This document shows, piece after piece, positions 50,662-57,988 of a stretch of 64,000 bases of DNA. The DNA lies in the NCBI RefSeq assembly GCF_033441515.1, contig NZ_JAWQJT010000003.1:2232001-2296000 (forward strand). The letters run 5' to 3'. The stretch's first letter is position 1. Every line of letters begins with the position of its first letter. Below the pieces are notes generated by a model. It ran no database searches. It worked only from the letters and a program-made list of their open reading frames with translations, and was not told where the DNA came from. This DNA comes from Amycolatopsis solani. Lineage in GTDB: Bacteria > Actinomycetota > Actinomycetes > Mycobacteriales > Pseudonocardiaceae. The translations under genes and the position numbers were made by a program.

Positions 50662-52278
50662 TCAGCTCTTCGCCGGGGCCGACGGCGCGAACCAGCCGAG
50701 CCACCCCAGTACTACCCCGGCGACGACGACGATGCCGATGACCCAGACCGGCCGCAGCCGGGCCTTGGCCGTCAGCAGGTAAACCCCGGCGGTGACCAGC
50801 ACCGGCAGCAGGAACGGCAGCAGTTCGTCGAGCCGGTCCTGGATCGCCACCGACTGGGTCACCGGCTGCCCCTGGACCGTGGTGGTCTGCCGGTAGGTCA
50901 GCGTGGTGACGACCTTGACGATCGACGGGATGAACCCGCCGAGCACGACGAACCCGAGCACGGTCGCCCCCTGCGCGACGCGCGCCAGCGCGCCCGCGGC
51001 GAGGTGGCCGGCCAGCCGCTTCCCCTCGCGGTAGGCGAACCCGAACTGCCAGCGCCGCACCAGCGCGTACGGCACGAGCACCATCACGGCGGCGAACGCG
51101 GGGCCGAGCCAGTTGCCCTGCAGCGCCCACGACGCGCCCATGGTGAAGACGATGCTGTTGTACAGCGCGAAGACGACGGTGTCGCCGATGCCGGCCAGCG
51201 GTCCCATCAGCGCGACCTTGGTGCTCGCCGCCGACTTCGGCGTGCCCGCTTCTTCGAGCGCGACGCTGGAGCCGAGGATCAGCGGGCCGCCGATGAGCAC
51301 GGAGGTGTTGAAGAACTGCAGGTGCCGCTGCAGGCCGGCGACGTAGTCGGCCTTCTCCGGGTACAGCCGGCGCAGCACCGGTTCCATCGAGTACGCGAAC
51401 CCGAGCGCCTGCATCCGCTCGTAGTTCCAGGAGATCTGGCTCGACCAGAAGTAGCGGCGGAACACCCGCCGCAGGTCCTGCTTGGTCAGCCGCGGGTCGA
51501 TCGCGGTCTCTTCGGCGGGCTCGGGCACGGCGATGGCCGGCTCGTCGCGCTTGAGCGTCACGAACAGCATCGCGACCGCGACGCCGACCAGCGCGATCCC
51601 CAGCACCGGCAGCTTCAGGTAGGCGAACCCGACGAAGCCGATCAGCAGCAGGTACCAGTACCGCGACAGCTCCATCATGCCGAGCAGCAGCGCGAAACCG
51701 ACGGCCGGCAGCAGTGACCCGGCGAGCGTCATGCCCTGCACGAACCCGGCCGGGATGCTCGCGGTGATGTCCTTGACCAGGCCGCCGGACGCGGCGAGCG
51801 CGGCGAGGAACGTCGGGATCGCGCGCACCGCGACCCACGGGACGAGGCTGATCCAGTGGATCCGTGCCAGGCCGCGGGCGTTCCCGTCGGCGGCGTAGGC
51901 GTCGGCCCGGTGCACCAGCGCGGTGGTGACCATCTTGCCGACCGGATCCAGGGCCGAGAGCAGGATCGCGGCCGGCAGCCCGACGCCGATCCCGACGGCG
52001 ACCTGGGCGGACGTCCCGCCGGCGGCGCCCGCGGCCAGCGCGGTGCCGACGATCGCCCCGGTCTGGTAGTCCGGGATGGTCGCGCCGCCGTAGGTGTAGA
52101 CGCCGAGCGCGGCGAGCTCCAGCGTGGCGCCGATCAGCAGGCCGAGCAGCGGGTTGCCGGTGATCAGGCCGGCCACCGAGCCGGCGATCAGCGGGCGCTG
52201 GGCGTAGACGAGGAACGGGCCGAGCCCGTCGTAGGTGCAGTAGATCGCCCAGACGGTCAGGGCCAGCGCGACGAGCAT
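50662..52278 (-). CDS. Mannose-family PTS membrane transporter, fused EIIC-EIID
   Basis: 538 residues combining two proteins that are normally separate. Residues 1-245 are EIIC (YCTYDGLGPFLVYAQRPLIAG, GATLELAALGVYTYGGATIPD), a linker with KRDEPAIAVPEPAEE follows near 246-262, and the rest is EIID (LRRVFRRYFWSSQISWNYERMQALGFAYSMEPVL, VALMGPLAGIGDTVV, then several helices). The pair forms the membrane channel that phosphorylates its sugar on entry. The fusion leaves one continuous frame with no internal stop. Six bases separate it from the IIB gene. Man-family PTS are uncommon in actinomycetes. Confidence 0.9.
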   Translation of the reverse strand: MLVALALTVWAIYCTYDGLGPFLVYAQRPLIAGSVAGLITGNPLLGLLIGATLELAALGVYTYGGATIPDYQTGAIVGTALAAGAAGGTSAQVAVGIGVGLPAAILLSALDPVGKMVTTALVHRADAYAADGNARGLARIHWISLVPWVAVRAIPTFLAALAASGGLVKDITASIPAGFVQGMTLAGSLLPAVGFALLLGMMELSRYWYLLLIGFVGFAYLKLPVLGIALVGVAVAMLFVTLKRDEPAIAVPEPAEETAIDPRLTKQDLRRVFRRYFWSSQISWNYERMQALGFAYSMEPVLRRLYPEKADYVAGLQRHLQFFNTSVLIGGPLILGSSVALEEAGTPKSAASTKVALMGPLAGIGDTVVFALYNSIVFTMGASWALQGNWLGPAFAAVMVLVPYALVRRWQFGFAYREGKRLAGHLAAGALARVAQGATVLGFVVLGGFIPSIVKVVTTLTYRQTTTVQGQPVTQSVAIQDRLDELLPFLLPVLVTAGVYLLTAKARLRPVWVIGIVVVAGVVLGWLGWFAPSAPAKS

Positions 52279-52284
52279 GCGGGG

Positions 52285-52758
52285 CTAGAGCCCTTTCCGG
52301 TCGAGCAGTGGGACGAAGTCCGCGGGCTTGTCCTGCGGCATCAGCTGGGTGACCAGCGGGACGCCGGCGGCGAGCTTGCGGTAAGCGCCCGCTTCGTCCG
52401 CGGTGACCGCGATCGAGCGGGTGACCATGGTGTACGCCGTGCCCGGGCGGGGCGCGACGTTGCCGACGTTGACGACCTCCGGCCGCAGCCCGCCCTCGAC
52501 GAGGCGGAAGGCGTCCCCGGGATCCTTCGCGATGATCATGACATCCCCGTCGAGCGGGACCGTGAGCGCCGCGGCCACCGACAGCACGGCGGTGGGCAGC
52601 CCGCGGGCGGCCTGGGGAAGCAGCACCTGTTGCAGTTCGTCGGCGGCGACGTCGTCGTTGCAGACGAGCAGGCGGCGCACGCCGAGCCGGCGGGTCCAGG
52701 CGACGGTGACCTGCCCGTGGATCAGCCGGTTGTCGATCCGGACGTGTGCCCCCGCCAT
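52285..52758 (-). CDS. Mannose-family PTS EIIB component
   Basis: 157 residues, cytoplasmic. The phosphorylated His14 is in VRIDNRLIHGQVTVAW, the EIIB-Man/Sor signature; VCNDDVAADELQQVLL and NVGNVAPRPGTAY complete the fold. It relays phosphate from EIIA to the incoming sugar in the IIC-IID channel. First gene of the operon IIB, IIC-IID, IIA, ceramidase-like. The promoter with its palindromic operator lies 27-55 bases upstream. Confidence 0.93.
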   Translation of the reverse strand: MAGAHVRIDNRLIHGQVTVAWTRRLGVRRLLVCNDDVAADELQQVLLPQAARGLPTAVLSVAAALTVPLDGDVMIIAKDPGDAFRLVEGGLRPEVVNVGNVAPRPGTAYTMVTRSIAVTADEAGAYRKLAAGVPLVTQLMPQDKPADFVPLLDRKGL

Positions 52759-52784
52759 GTTTCTCCTCCCGGACGGCAGGAGAC

Positions 52785-52813
52785 ATACTGGTTCGTACCA
52801 GTATCTGTGTCAA
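52785..52813 (-). promoter_or_regulatory. PTS promoter with ATACTGGT-N4-ACCAGTAT operator
   Basis: On the minus strand TTGACA (52813-52808) is followed after 17 bases by CAGTAT (52790-52785). The palindrome ATACTGGT-TCGT-ACCAGTAT (52785-52804) covers the -10 and most of the spacer, so a bound repressor would exclude RNA polymerase. The core ACTGGT-N4-ACCAGT resembles GntR/HutC (DasR) sites. Confidence 0.7.
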
Positions 52814-52838
52814 CACCGCCGGTGACCGGTCTTCGCGC

Positions 52839-52874
52839 GGCCGACGGAAGGACCCCTCAGACCTTCCGTCGGCC
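52839..52874. other. 13-bp perfect hairpin between two PTS promoters
   Basis: GGCCGACGGAAGG (52839-52851) pairs with 52862-52874 around a 10-base loop. No T-run follows. It lies between the proximal PTS promoter and a second TTGACA element at 52952-52957, where it could terminate or modulate transcripts from the distal promoter. Confidence 0.6.
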
Positions 52875-52919
52875 CACGAGCGCGAAGCCCCCCTGGTGTT
52901 ACCCGGACCCTCCCATAAA

Positions 52920-52957
52920 GGTATATACCAGTATGGACGGTGGTGATCGACTGTCAA
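52920..52957. promoter_or_regulatory. Distal TTGACA promoter element with GGTATATACC and ACCAGTAT half-site
   Basis: On the minus strand TTGACA (52957-52952) precedes CATACT (52935-52930) by 16 bases. The plus strand here reads GGTATATACC (52920-52929), itself palindromic, overlapping ACCAGTAT (52927-52934), the same half-site as in the proximal operator. A second regulated promoter for the PTS operon is likely. Confidence 0.5.
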
Positions 52958-53076
52958 GAGCCAAAACCCGAAAATTATTCGACCGGGCGGCCGATCGAAA
53001 TTGCGCTGGTGAGCGGTTCACCCGAAGCTGTCCGGTCTTGTCAGTGACACCCCGGCGGGCCGCTTTTATCATTCCC

Positions 53077-53092
53077 AGTGGTCTAGACCGCA
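53077..53092 (+). promoter_or_regulatory. DasR-responsive-element-like site
   Basis: AGTGGTCTAGACCGCA matches the streptomycete dre consensus (ACTGGTCTAGACCACT and its G/C variant) in 14 of 16 positions, with the TGGTCTAGACC core intact. It lies 41 bases before the GTG of the metalloprotease-lectin. Confidence 0.6.
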
Positions 53093-53133
53093 CTTCCTCG
53101 TCCCCTGCCGCACCGGGAAAGGCGGAACCCCCC

Positions 53134-54390
53134 GTGGCCGCGAGATCCCTGCGCCTCGCCGCGCTCAGCACCGCGCTCCTGTTCGCCACCGCACTCCCCT
53201 CGGCCGCCGCGACCGACGGCACCGAGCTGCTGCCCGGCCACCTGCGCACGCCGTCCGCGACGGCCGCGGCGCCACGCTCCGCCGTTTGCGACGGCGACGG
53301 CGTCAGCGGCAAGCGCGTCCAGGCGCTCTACGTCCGCGGGAACACCCAGGCCGATCGGTACGCGCAGTTCGCCGGCCAGTTCCAGACCTTCGCGAGCCAG
53401 ATCGACGACGCCTTCGTCGAGGCCGCGTCCCGCCTCGGCGGCGGCGTCCGGCACGTCCGGTACGTGACCGACTCGAGCTGCCGCGCGACCATCGGCAACG
53501 TCGTCATCGCCCAGGGCGACATGGCCACCGTCGACACGATCACGAACGCCATCAAGGCGCAGGGCCACAACCGCGCCGACCGCAAGTACGTCGTCTGGTA
53601 CGACAAGGACGGCTGCGGCCTCGCGTTCGGCAACGGCGGCAACGACAGCCCGGGCTCGGGCAACCCGTACAACGCGGGCCCGCACTACGCGACGGTCGGC
53701 ACCGGCTGCTGGTCGTGGCAGGCGACCGGGCACGAGCTCCTGCACACCCTCGGCGCCGTCCAGGGCAGCGCCCCGCACTCGAGCGCCTACGGTCACTGCT
53801 GGGACGACGAGGACATCATGTGCTACGACGACGGCGGGCTCCCGAACCCGCCGGGCGGCCTGGTGAAGGTCTGCCCCGGCGCGCCGGAGAACCAGCTCGA
53901 CTGCCTCGGCGACGACTACTTCAACACCAACCCCGCGCCGGGCACGTACCTGGCGACGCACTGGAACGTGGCCAACAGCGCGTACCTGATCGCGAGCGGC
54001 AGCCCCTACCCCGCCGGGACGATCACCGGGCTCGGCGGCAAGTGCGTCGACGTCAGCGCGTCGAACACGGCCAACGGCACCGCGGTCCAGCTGTGGACGT
54101 GCAACTCCACGGCGGCCCAGCGCTGGACGAAGCAGAACGGCACCTGGCGAGCCTTCGGCAAGTGCCTCGACGTGTCGAACAGCGGGACGGCCGACGGCAC
54201 CCCGGTCCAGCTGTGGGACTGCAACGCGACCGGCGCGCAGGCGTGGCAGGCGCGGACCGACGGGACCCTGCTGAACCCGCAGTCGGGCAAGTGCCTCGAC
54301 GCGACCGGGAACTCGTCGGCCGACGGCACCCGCCTGCAGATCCTGACCTGCGCGGCCACCGCGAACCAGCGCTGGCAGGTACCCGCCTGA
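53134..54390 (+). CDS. Secreted zinc metalloprotease with C-terminal ricin-type lectin domain
   Basis: 418 residues. Signal peptide VAARSLRLAALSTALLFATALPSAAA, then a protease domain with the zinc motif HELLH (200-204) in ATGHELLHTLGAVQ and a Met-turn-like DIMCYDDGG (Met229). Classical metzincins have His at the tenth position of HExxHxxGxxH; here it is Gln210, so the third ligand must be another residue, perhaps His215 or His221. From about residue 290 a single R-type lectin domain has three QxW units (AQRWTK, AQAWQA, NQRWQV) and repeated KCVDVS/KCLDVS/KCLDAT segments. It probably degrades protein within polysaccharide-rich material. The dre-like site upstream suggests control by amino-sugar supply. 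Confidence 0.85.
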   Translation: MAARSLRLAALSTALLFATALPSAAATDGTELLPGHLRTPSATAAAPRSAVCDGDGVSGKRVQALYVRGNTQADRYAQFAGQFQTFASQIDDAFVEAASRLGGGVRHVRYVTDSSCRATIGNVVIAQGDMATVDTITNAIKAQGHNRADRKYVVWYDKDGCGLAFGNGGNDSPGSGNPYNAGPHYATVGTGCWSWQATGHELLHTLGAVQGSAPHSSAYGHCWDDEDIMCYDDGGLPNPPGGLVKVCPGAPENQLDCLGDDYFNTNPAPGTYLATHWNVANSAYLIASGSPYPAGTITGLGGKCVDVSASNTANGTAVQLWTCNSTAAQRWTKQNGTWRAFGKCLDVSNSGTADGTPVQLWDCNATGAQAWQARTDGTLLNPQSGKCLDATGNSSADGTRLQILTCAATANQRWQVPA

Positions 54391-54462
54391 ACAATTCGGG
54401 AAATCGGCGCAACCTGACCGGGCCGCCGTCGTTAACGCATCGTCGCATGAGGGAGGGAAAGC

Positions 54463-55407
54463 ATGCCGGCCGTCACATCGAACATCGTCCCGCTCCGGCA
54501 CGCGCGGCCGGGCGTGGTGGCGTACGTGAAGAGCCCGGCCGAGTGGTTCGTCGCGAACAGCGGCTGGATCCAGGGCCGCGACCGCGTCGTGCTGATCGAC
54601 ACCTGCGGGACCGAGCAGGCGACGCTGGAACTGCTGCGCGACGTGCGCAAGTACGCCGGTGACCGCGAGCTCACCGTCGTCATCACGCACGCGCACGGCG
54701 AGCACCACAACGGCCTCGGCGTCGCCCTGCGCGACGGCGGCACGGCGCTGGCCGCGCCGGGCAGCCTCGACCTGGTCAAGGCCGGGCCGCAGACGTACGG
54801 CAACGTCTTCACGTACACGCGCTGGGGCGTCCTCGAGCCACCGGAGCCCGAAGCGGTCCACCCGGTCACCGGCTGGCACCGGCTCGACCTCGGCGACGCG
54901 GCGGCGGACGTGGTCGCGGTCCCCGGCGTCGCGCACACGGCGGGCGACCTGGTGGTGCACGAGCCCCGCTCGGGCACGCTGTTCACCGGCGACCTGGTGG
55001 TCATCGGCGACACCCCGGTGGCGGTGCACGGCTCGATCCCGGGCTGGCTCGACGCGCTCGACTGGCTCCAGGACACGTTCCGCCCGCGCACCCTGGTCCC
55101 GGGCCACGGCCCGGTGGCCAACCCCGGGCACACGGCGTTCCACGCGATGCGCGTCTACCTCGAGTGGCTGCTCGAGGTGACCGAGCGCCAGACCGACTTC
55201 ACGAAGCTGGCGCGGCAGGCGTCCCTGCGCTGGCCGGGCTGGCGCAACCCGGAACGCCACATCGGCAACCTGATGCGCGCGTACGCCGACCAGCACGGCC
55301 GCAAACTGGACGTGGACCTGGCGATCGACGCGATCCTGGCGGCGGCGGGCGGCCGCATCGACCTGGACGAGGTCCTGGACGGCGAACCGGTCCGCCAGAT
55401 CTCCTAG
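54463..55407 (+). CDS. MBL-fold metallo-hydrolase
   Basis: 314 residues, cytoplasmic. The metal-binding motif is THAHGEHHNG, i.e. HxHxEH instead of the usual HxHxDH, followed by VPGVAHTAGDL, FTGDLVVIGD and LVPGHGPV, the remaining ligand positions. A C-terminal helical part (about 230-314) contains ERHIGNLMRAYADQHG, as in several actinobacterial hydrolases of the Ykok/alkylsulfatase-like kind. The reaction is unknown. It lies 72 bases after the metalloprotease-lectin and ends before a strong hairpin. Confidence 0.85.
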   Translation: MPAVTSNIVPLRHARPGVVAYVKSPAEWFVANSGWIQGRDRVVLIDTCGTEQATLELLRDVRKYAGDRELTVVITHAHGEHHNGLGVALRDGGTALAAPGSLDLVKAGPQTYGNVFTYTRWGVLEPPEPEAVHPVTGWHRLDLGDAAADVVAVPGVAHTAGDLVVHEPRSGTLFTGDLVVIGDTPVAVHGSIPGWLDALDWLQDTFRPRTLVPGHGPVANPGHTAFHAMRVYLEWLLEVTERQTDFTKLARQASLRWPGWRNPERHIGNLMRAYADQHGRKLDVDLAIDAILAAAGGRIDLDEVLDGEPVRQIS

Positions 55408-55413
55408 CCCCCA

Positions 55414-55458
55414 CCGAGGTGGTCTCCGACGCGTCTGCCGCGTCGGAGGCCACCTCGG
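55414..55458. terminator. Long hairpin terminator after the MBL-fold gene
   Basis: A 20-bp stem (55414-55433 with 55439-55458, one G-U pair) closes a 5-base loop, beginning 7 bases after the stop codon. It lies between the convergent MBL-fold gene and the low-GC gene and could end both transcripts. Confidence 0.8.
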
Positions 55459-55496
55459 GCCGGTGTTACCTGTGTCTGGTGAACAGCCTTCACCGG

Positions 55497-56066
55497 TCAA
55501 TCGATGAGCATCTCAGTCCGAACAAGCGCCCTGACTTCGGCACACTTTTTTGTGAGGTTGTCAAGCGCTCCCCTGAAGTCAGAATCCCCCATCGGCCGCC
55601 CTTCGGCGATCTCTTTGGCTTGGTACCGGATCGACGCCGTGATGTCTTCCGTTTTGGTGAGCATGCTGGCCAAAATACTCCGCACCTCTGGCGAGCAAAT
55701 CATCTGAAGTCTACTTCTCGCTTCCATCATGGTTTCGTAGAGCTCACTCAACTCTCGAGACCGATCCAGGATCCCAGGCGCACTCTCCGGCAGGTCGACG
55801 AACCCCATGATGAGAGCGAGCTGACGCCAGCTGTAGAAAGAATCCAAGAACTGGTAATACGCGGTCAGCCTCTCAGTTCTCCATTCCTTGAGCGAGTCGT
55901 GCTTGAGCTGCAGTTTGAGCCGCTCCATTTCGCGCTCATGGCGAACGTCTTCGCGCTCACGCTCTCGATCCCACCTCTTGTCTTCACGCTTACTGGCGAT
56001 GATCTGCCCGCCCCAGCTACCGGCCAGCGCACCCACGAAACCCAACACAGCTGCCCACCAGGTCAT
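55497..56066 (-). CDS. Membrane-anchored coiled-coil protein of low GC (probably acquired)
   Basis: 189 residues. An N-terminal hydrophobic helix (about 4-24, WAAVLGFVGALAGSWGGQII) is followed by a highly charged stretch (SKREDKRWDREREREDVRHEREMERLKLQ...) predicted to form a coiled coil to about residue 65, then a helical body (LDSFYSWRQLALIMGF, EVRSILASMLTKTEDITASI). Base composition and codon choice are plainly AT-richer than every neighbour, with codons such as TTT, AGA and ATA-like usage rarely seen elsewhere. No mobile gene or att site is visible. Possibly a phage- or element-derived or immunity-type protein; function unknown. Confidence 0.75.
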   Translation of the reverse strand: MTWWAAVLGFVGALAGSWGGQIIASKREDKRWDREREREDVRHEREMERLKLQLKHDSLKEWRTERLTAYYQFLDSFYSWRQLALIMGFVDLPESAPGILDRSRELSELYETMMEARSRLQMICSPEVRSILASMLTKTEDITASIRYQAKEIAEGRPMGDSDFRGALDNLTKKCAEVRALVRTEMLID

Positions 56067-56206
56067 GGCGACAAGACTACGAGATCACCGGTCCGGGCAG
56101 CCGCAAAGAACATCAAATTCAATCACGTTCCTCAGCCCGAAGGTGACTCCAAAACAGAGGCACGCCGCAGTTCGGCAGCCGGTGCCAGACTCATGCTCCA
56201 GGCAGA

Positions 56207-56698
56207 CTAGCCCCCGCCCAGGCTTTCCAGCAGAGTGCGCAGGGTGCCGGCCAGCTCCTCCCGCCGGCCGTCGTCCAGCGCGGCCAGAATCCGGTGCTCG
56301 TTCTCGACGTGCTCCGGCAGCGCGCGGTCGATCAGCTCGCCGCCCGCGTCGGTCAGCGCCACGCGGACCGCGCGGCCGTCCGTCTCGTCCGGCGTGCGCT
56401 CGACCAGCCCGCGGGCCTCCAGCTTGTCCAGGCGCTGCGTGATCGCGCCGGACGTCACCATCGCCGAGCGCATCAGCTCGGTCGGGGTCAGCCGGTACGG
56501 CGGGCCGCTGCGGCGCAGGGTCGCCAGGACGTCGAAGGTCGCGCGGTCGATCCCGTGGCGGGCGAACGTGCGGCGCAGCTCCGCGTCGACCAGCGCGCTC
56601 AGCCGGGACAGCCGCCCGATCACCGCCATCGGGGAGACGTCGAGGTCGGGTCGCTCGGCGTGCCACTGCGCCAGGACGTGGTCCACGTGGTCGGCCAT
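56207..56698 (-). CDS. MarR-family regulator
   Basis: 163 residues. The winged helix reads FDVLATLRRSGPPYRLTPTELMRSAMVTSGAITQRLDKLEARGLVERTPDETDGRAVRVALTDAG, a complete MarR domain. It is divergent from the EamA-type exporter, and three CTTAGCGCTAAG-like sites fill the 76-base gap, so it almost certainly represses both genes. The ligand is unknown but is probably the compound moved by the exporter. Confidence 0.93.
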   Translation of the reverse strand: MADHVDHVLAQWHAERPDLDVSPMAVIGRLSRLSALVDAELRRTFARHGIDRATFDVLATLRRSGPPYRLTPTELMRSAMVTSGAITQRLDKLEARGLVERTPDETDGRAVRVALTDAGGELIDRALPEHVENEHRILAALDDGRREELAGTLRTLLESLGGG

Positions 56699-56718
56699 CG
56701 CGCCAGCGTAGCCGATGC

Positions 56719-56782
56719 CTTAGCGCTAAGTGAGCAGGTAGCTATTTAGCTTAGCGCTGAGGTAAACTACCTTAGTGCTAAA
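56719..56782. promoter_or_regulatory. Three MarR operator sites in a divergent promoter
   Basis: CTTAGCGCTAAG (56719-56730, perfect palindrome), CTTAGCGCTGAG (56750-56761) and CTTAGTGCTAAA (56771-56782) form a set of 12-base sites. The third covers the GTG start of the transporter, and TAAACT (56763-56768) six bases before that start is a likely -10 of a leaderless message. Confidence 0.75.
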
Positions 56783-57656
56783 CAAACAGCTCCTCGCCAC
56801 CGCGCTGGCCCCCGCGATCTGGGGCTCCACGTACCTCGTCACGACGGAGTTCCTGCCACCCGACCGCCCGCTGCTGGCCGCGGTCGTCCGCGCCCTGCCC
56901 GCCGGGCTGCTGCTGGTCGCGCTCACCCGCCGGCTGCCGAAGGGCGACTGGTGGTGGCGCGCGCTCGTGCTCGGCACACTCAACATCGGCGCGTTCCTCG
57001 CGCTGCTGTTCGTCGCCGCGTACCGGCTGCCCGGCGGGGTCGCCGCTACCCTCGGCGCCCTGCAGCCGCTGATCGTCGCGGGCCTCTCGACCGGCCTGCT
57101 CGGCGAACGCCTGACCCCGCGCACGGTCCTCGCGGGCGCCGCCGGGGTCGCCGGCGTCAGCCTCCTGGTGCTGAAGTCCGACGCCCGCCTCGACGCGATC
57201 GGCCTGGCCGCCGCGGCGGGCGGCGCGGTCGTGATGGCCACTGGCGTCGTGCTCAGCAAGCGCTGGACGTCCCAGGCCCCCTTGCTGGCGACGACCGGCT
57301 GGCAGCTCGTCGCGGGAGGCTTGGTGCTGGTGCCGGTCGCGCTGGCCGTCGAGGGCGCCCCGCCGGCTTCGCTGTCCGGCGCGAACCTCGCGGGGTATGC
57401 GTACCTCTCGCTGATCGGCGCCGCGTTCGCGTACGCCTTGTGGTTCCGCGGAATCCGCGCGCTGACGGCCACGCACGTGACGTTCCTCGGCCTGCTGAGC
57501 CCGGTGGTCGCCACCCTGCTCGGCTGGCTCGCCCTCGGCCAGCGGCTCACGCCGTGGCAACTGCTGGGCGCGGCGATCGTGCTCGCGGCGGTCCTGACCG
57601 CCCAGCACCGGACTCAGCCCCTGCCGACCACTCAGCGCGAGTCCGCGAAGGTCTGA
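56775..57656 (+). CDS. EamA/RhaT-family (DMT) transporter
   Basis: 293 residues with ten helices in two EamA repeats: WGSTYLVTTEFLPPDRPLLAAVVRALPAGLL in the first and GYAYLSLIGAAFAYALWFRGIRAL in the second. These proteins export amino acids, metabolites or drugs. The GTG start lies inside a MarR-type operator, so repression would block both transcription and the start region. Its last 25 bases overlap the small lipoprotein gene on the other strand. Confidence 0.9.
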   Translation: MLNKQLLATALAPAIWGSTYLVTTEFLPPDRPLLAAVVRALPAGLLLVALTRRLPKGDWWWRALVLGTLNIGAFLALLFVAAYRLPGGVAATLGALQPLIVAGLSTGLLGERLTPRTVLAGAAGVAGVSLLVLKSDARLDAIGLAAAAGGAVVMATGVVLSKRWTSQAPLLATTGWQLVAGGLVLVPVALAVEGAPPASLSGANLAGYAYLSLIGAAFAYALWFRGIRALTATHVTFLGLLSPVVATLLGWLALGQRLTPWQLLGAAIVLAAVLTAQHRTQPLPTTQRESAKV

Positions 57657-57799
57657 TCCCCACCCGGCACCACCGGCGTGTCCCCGAGCAACGCGCACCC
57701 GGATCCCGCCGGGACATAGACCGGCACCGCCCGGCCGTCCACCGGCTGCCCGCACGCCGACAATCCCCACACGAGCACCACGAACACCATCACCCGCAC
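57632..57799 (-). CDS. Very small putative lipoprotein
   Basis: 55 residues from a GTG at 57799 that has GGGGTGAG six bases upstream. VRVMVFVVLVWGLSACGQP is a short lipoprotein signal with lipobox LSAC; the mature part of about 40 residues has one further cysteine (PAGSGCALLGDTPVVPGG). It is short and overlaps the transporter gene, so it could be spurious, but the combination of ribosome site, signal and lipobox is hard to get by chance. Function unknown. Confidence 0.5.
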   Translation of the reverse strand: MRVMVFVVLVWGLSACGQPVDGRAVPVYVPAGSGCALLGDTPVVPGGDQTFADSR

Positions 57800-57988
57800 G
57801 ATCGGCTCACCCCGATCCGTCTCCACCGCTCCCACCGCGCACACGGCGCCCGTCGCGGTGCGGTTCAGGTATTTCCCGCGCTCCCACCGGATCGGAGGAA
57901 CGGGGGGAAGACGCGAAGGAGTCCCCCGATGGCGTACCCGTCCGAAGGGCCGCTGTTGGCTACGCTGAGCGGGTCAAGGGGAGGCGAA

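Noticed and set aside
50579..52957. Long minus-strand frame covering the whole PTS operon
   Set aside because: Arg/Gly/Ala-rich shadow frame; the IIB, IIC-IID and IIA frames show active-site histidines and membrane helices.
55408..56206. Integrated mobile element around the low-GC gene
   Set aside because: No integrase, transposase, terminal inverted repeats or target duplication could be seen; only composition suggests transfer.
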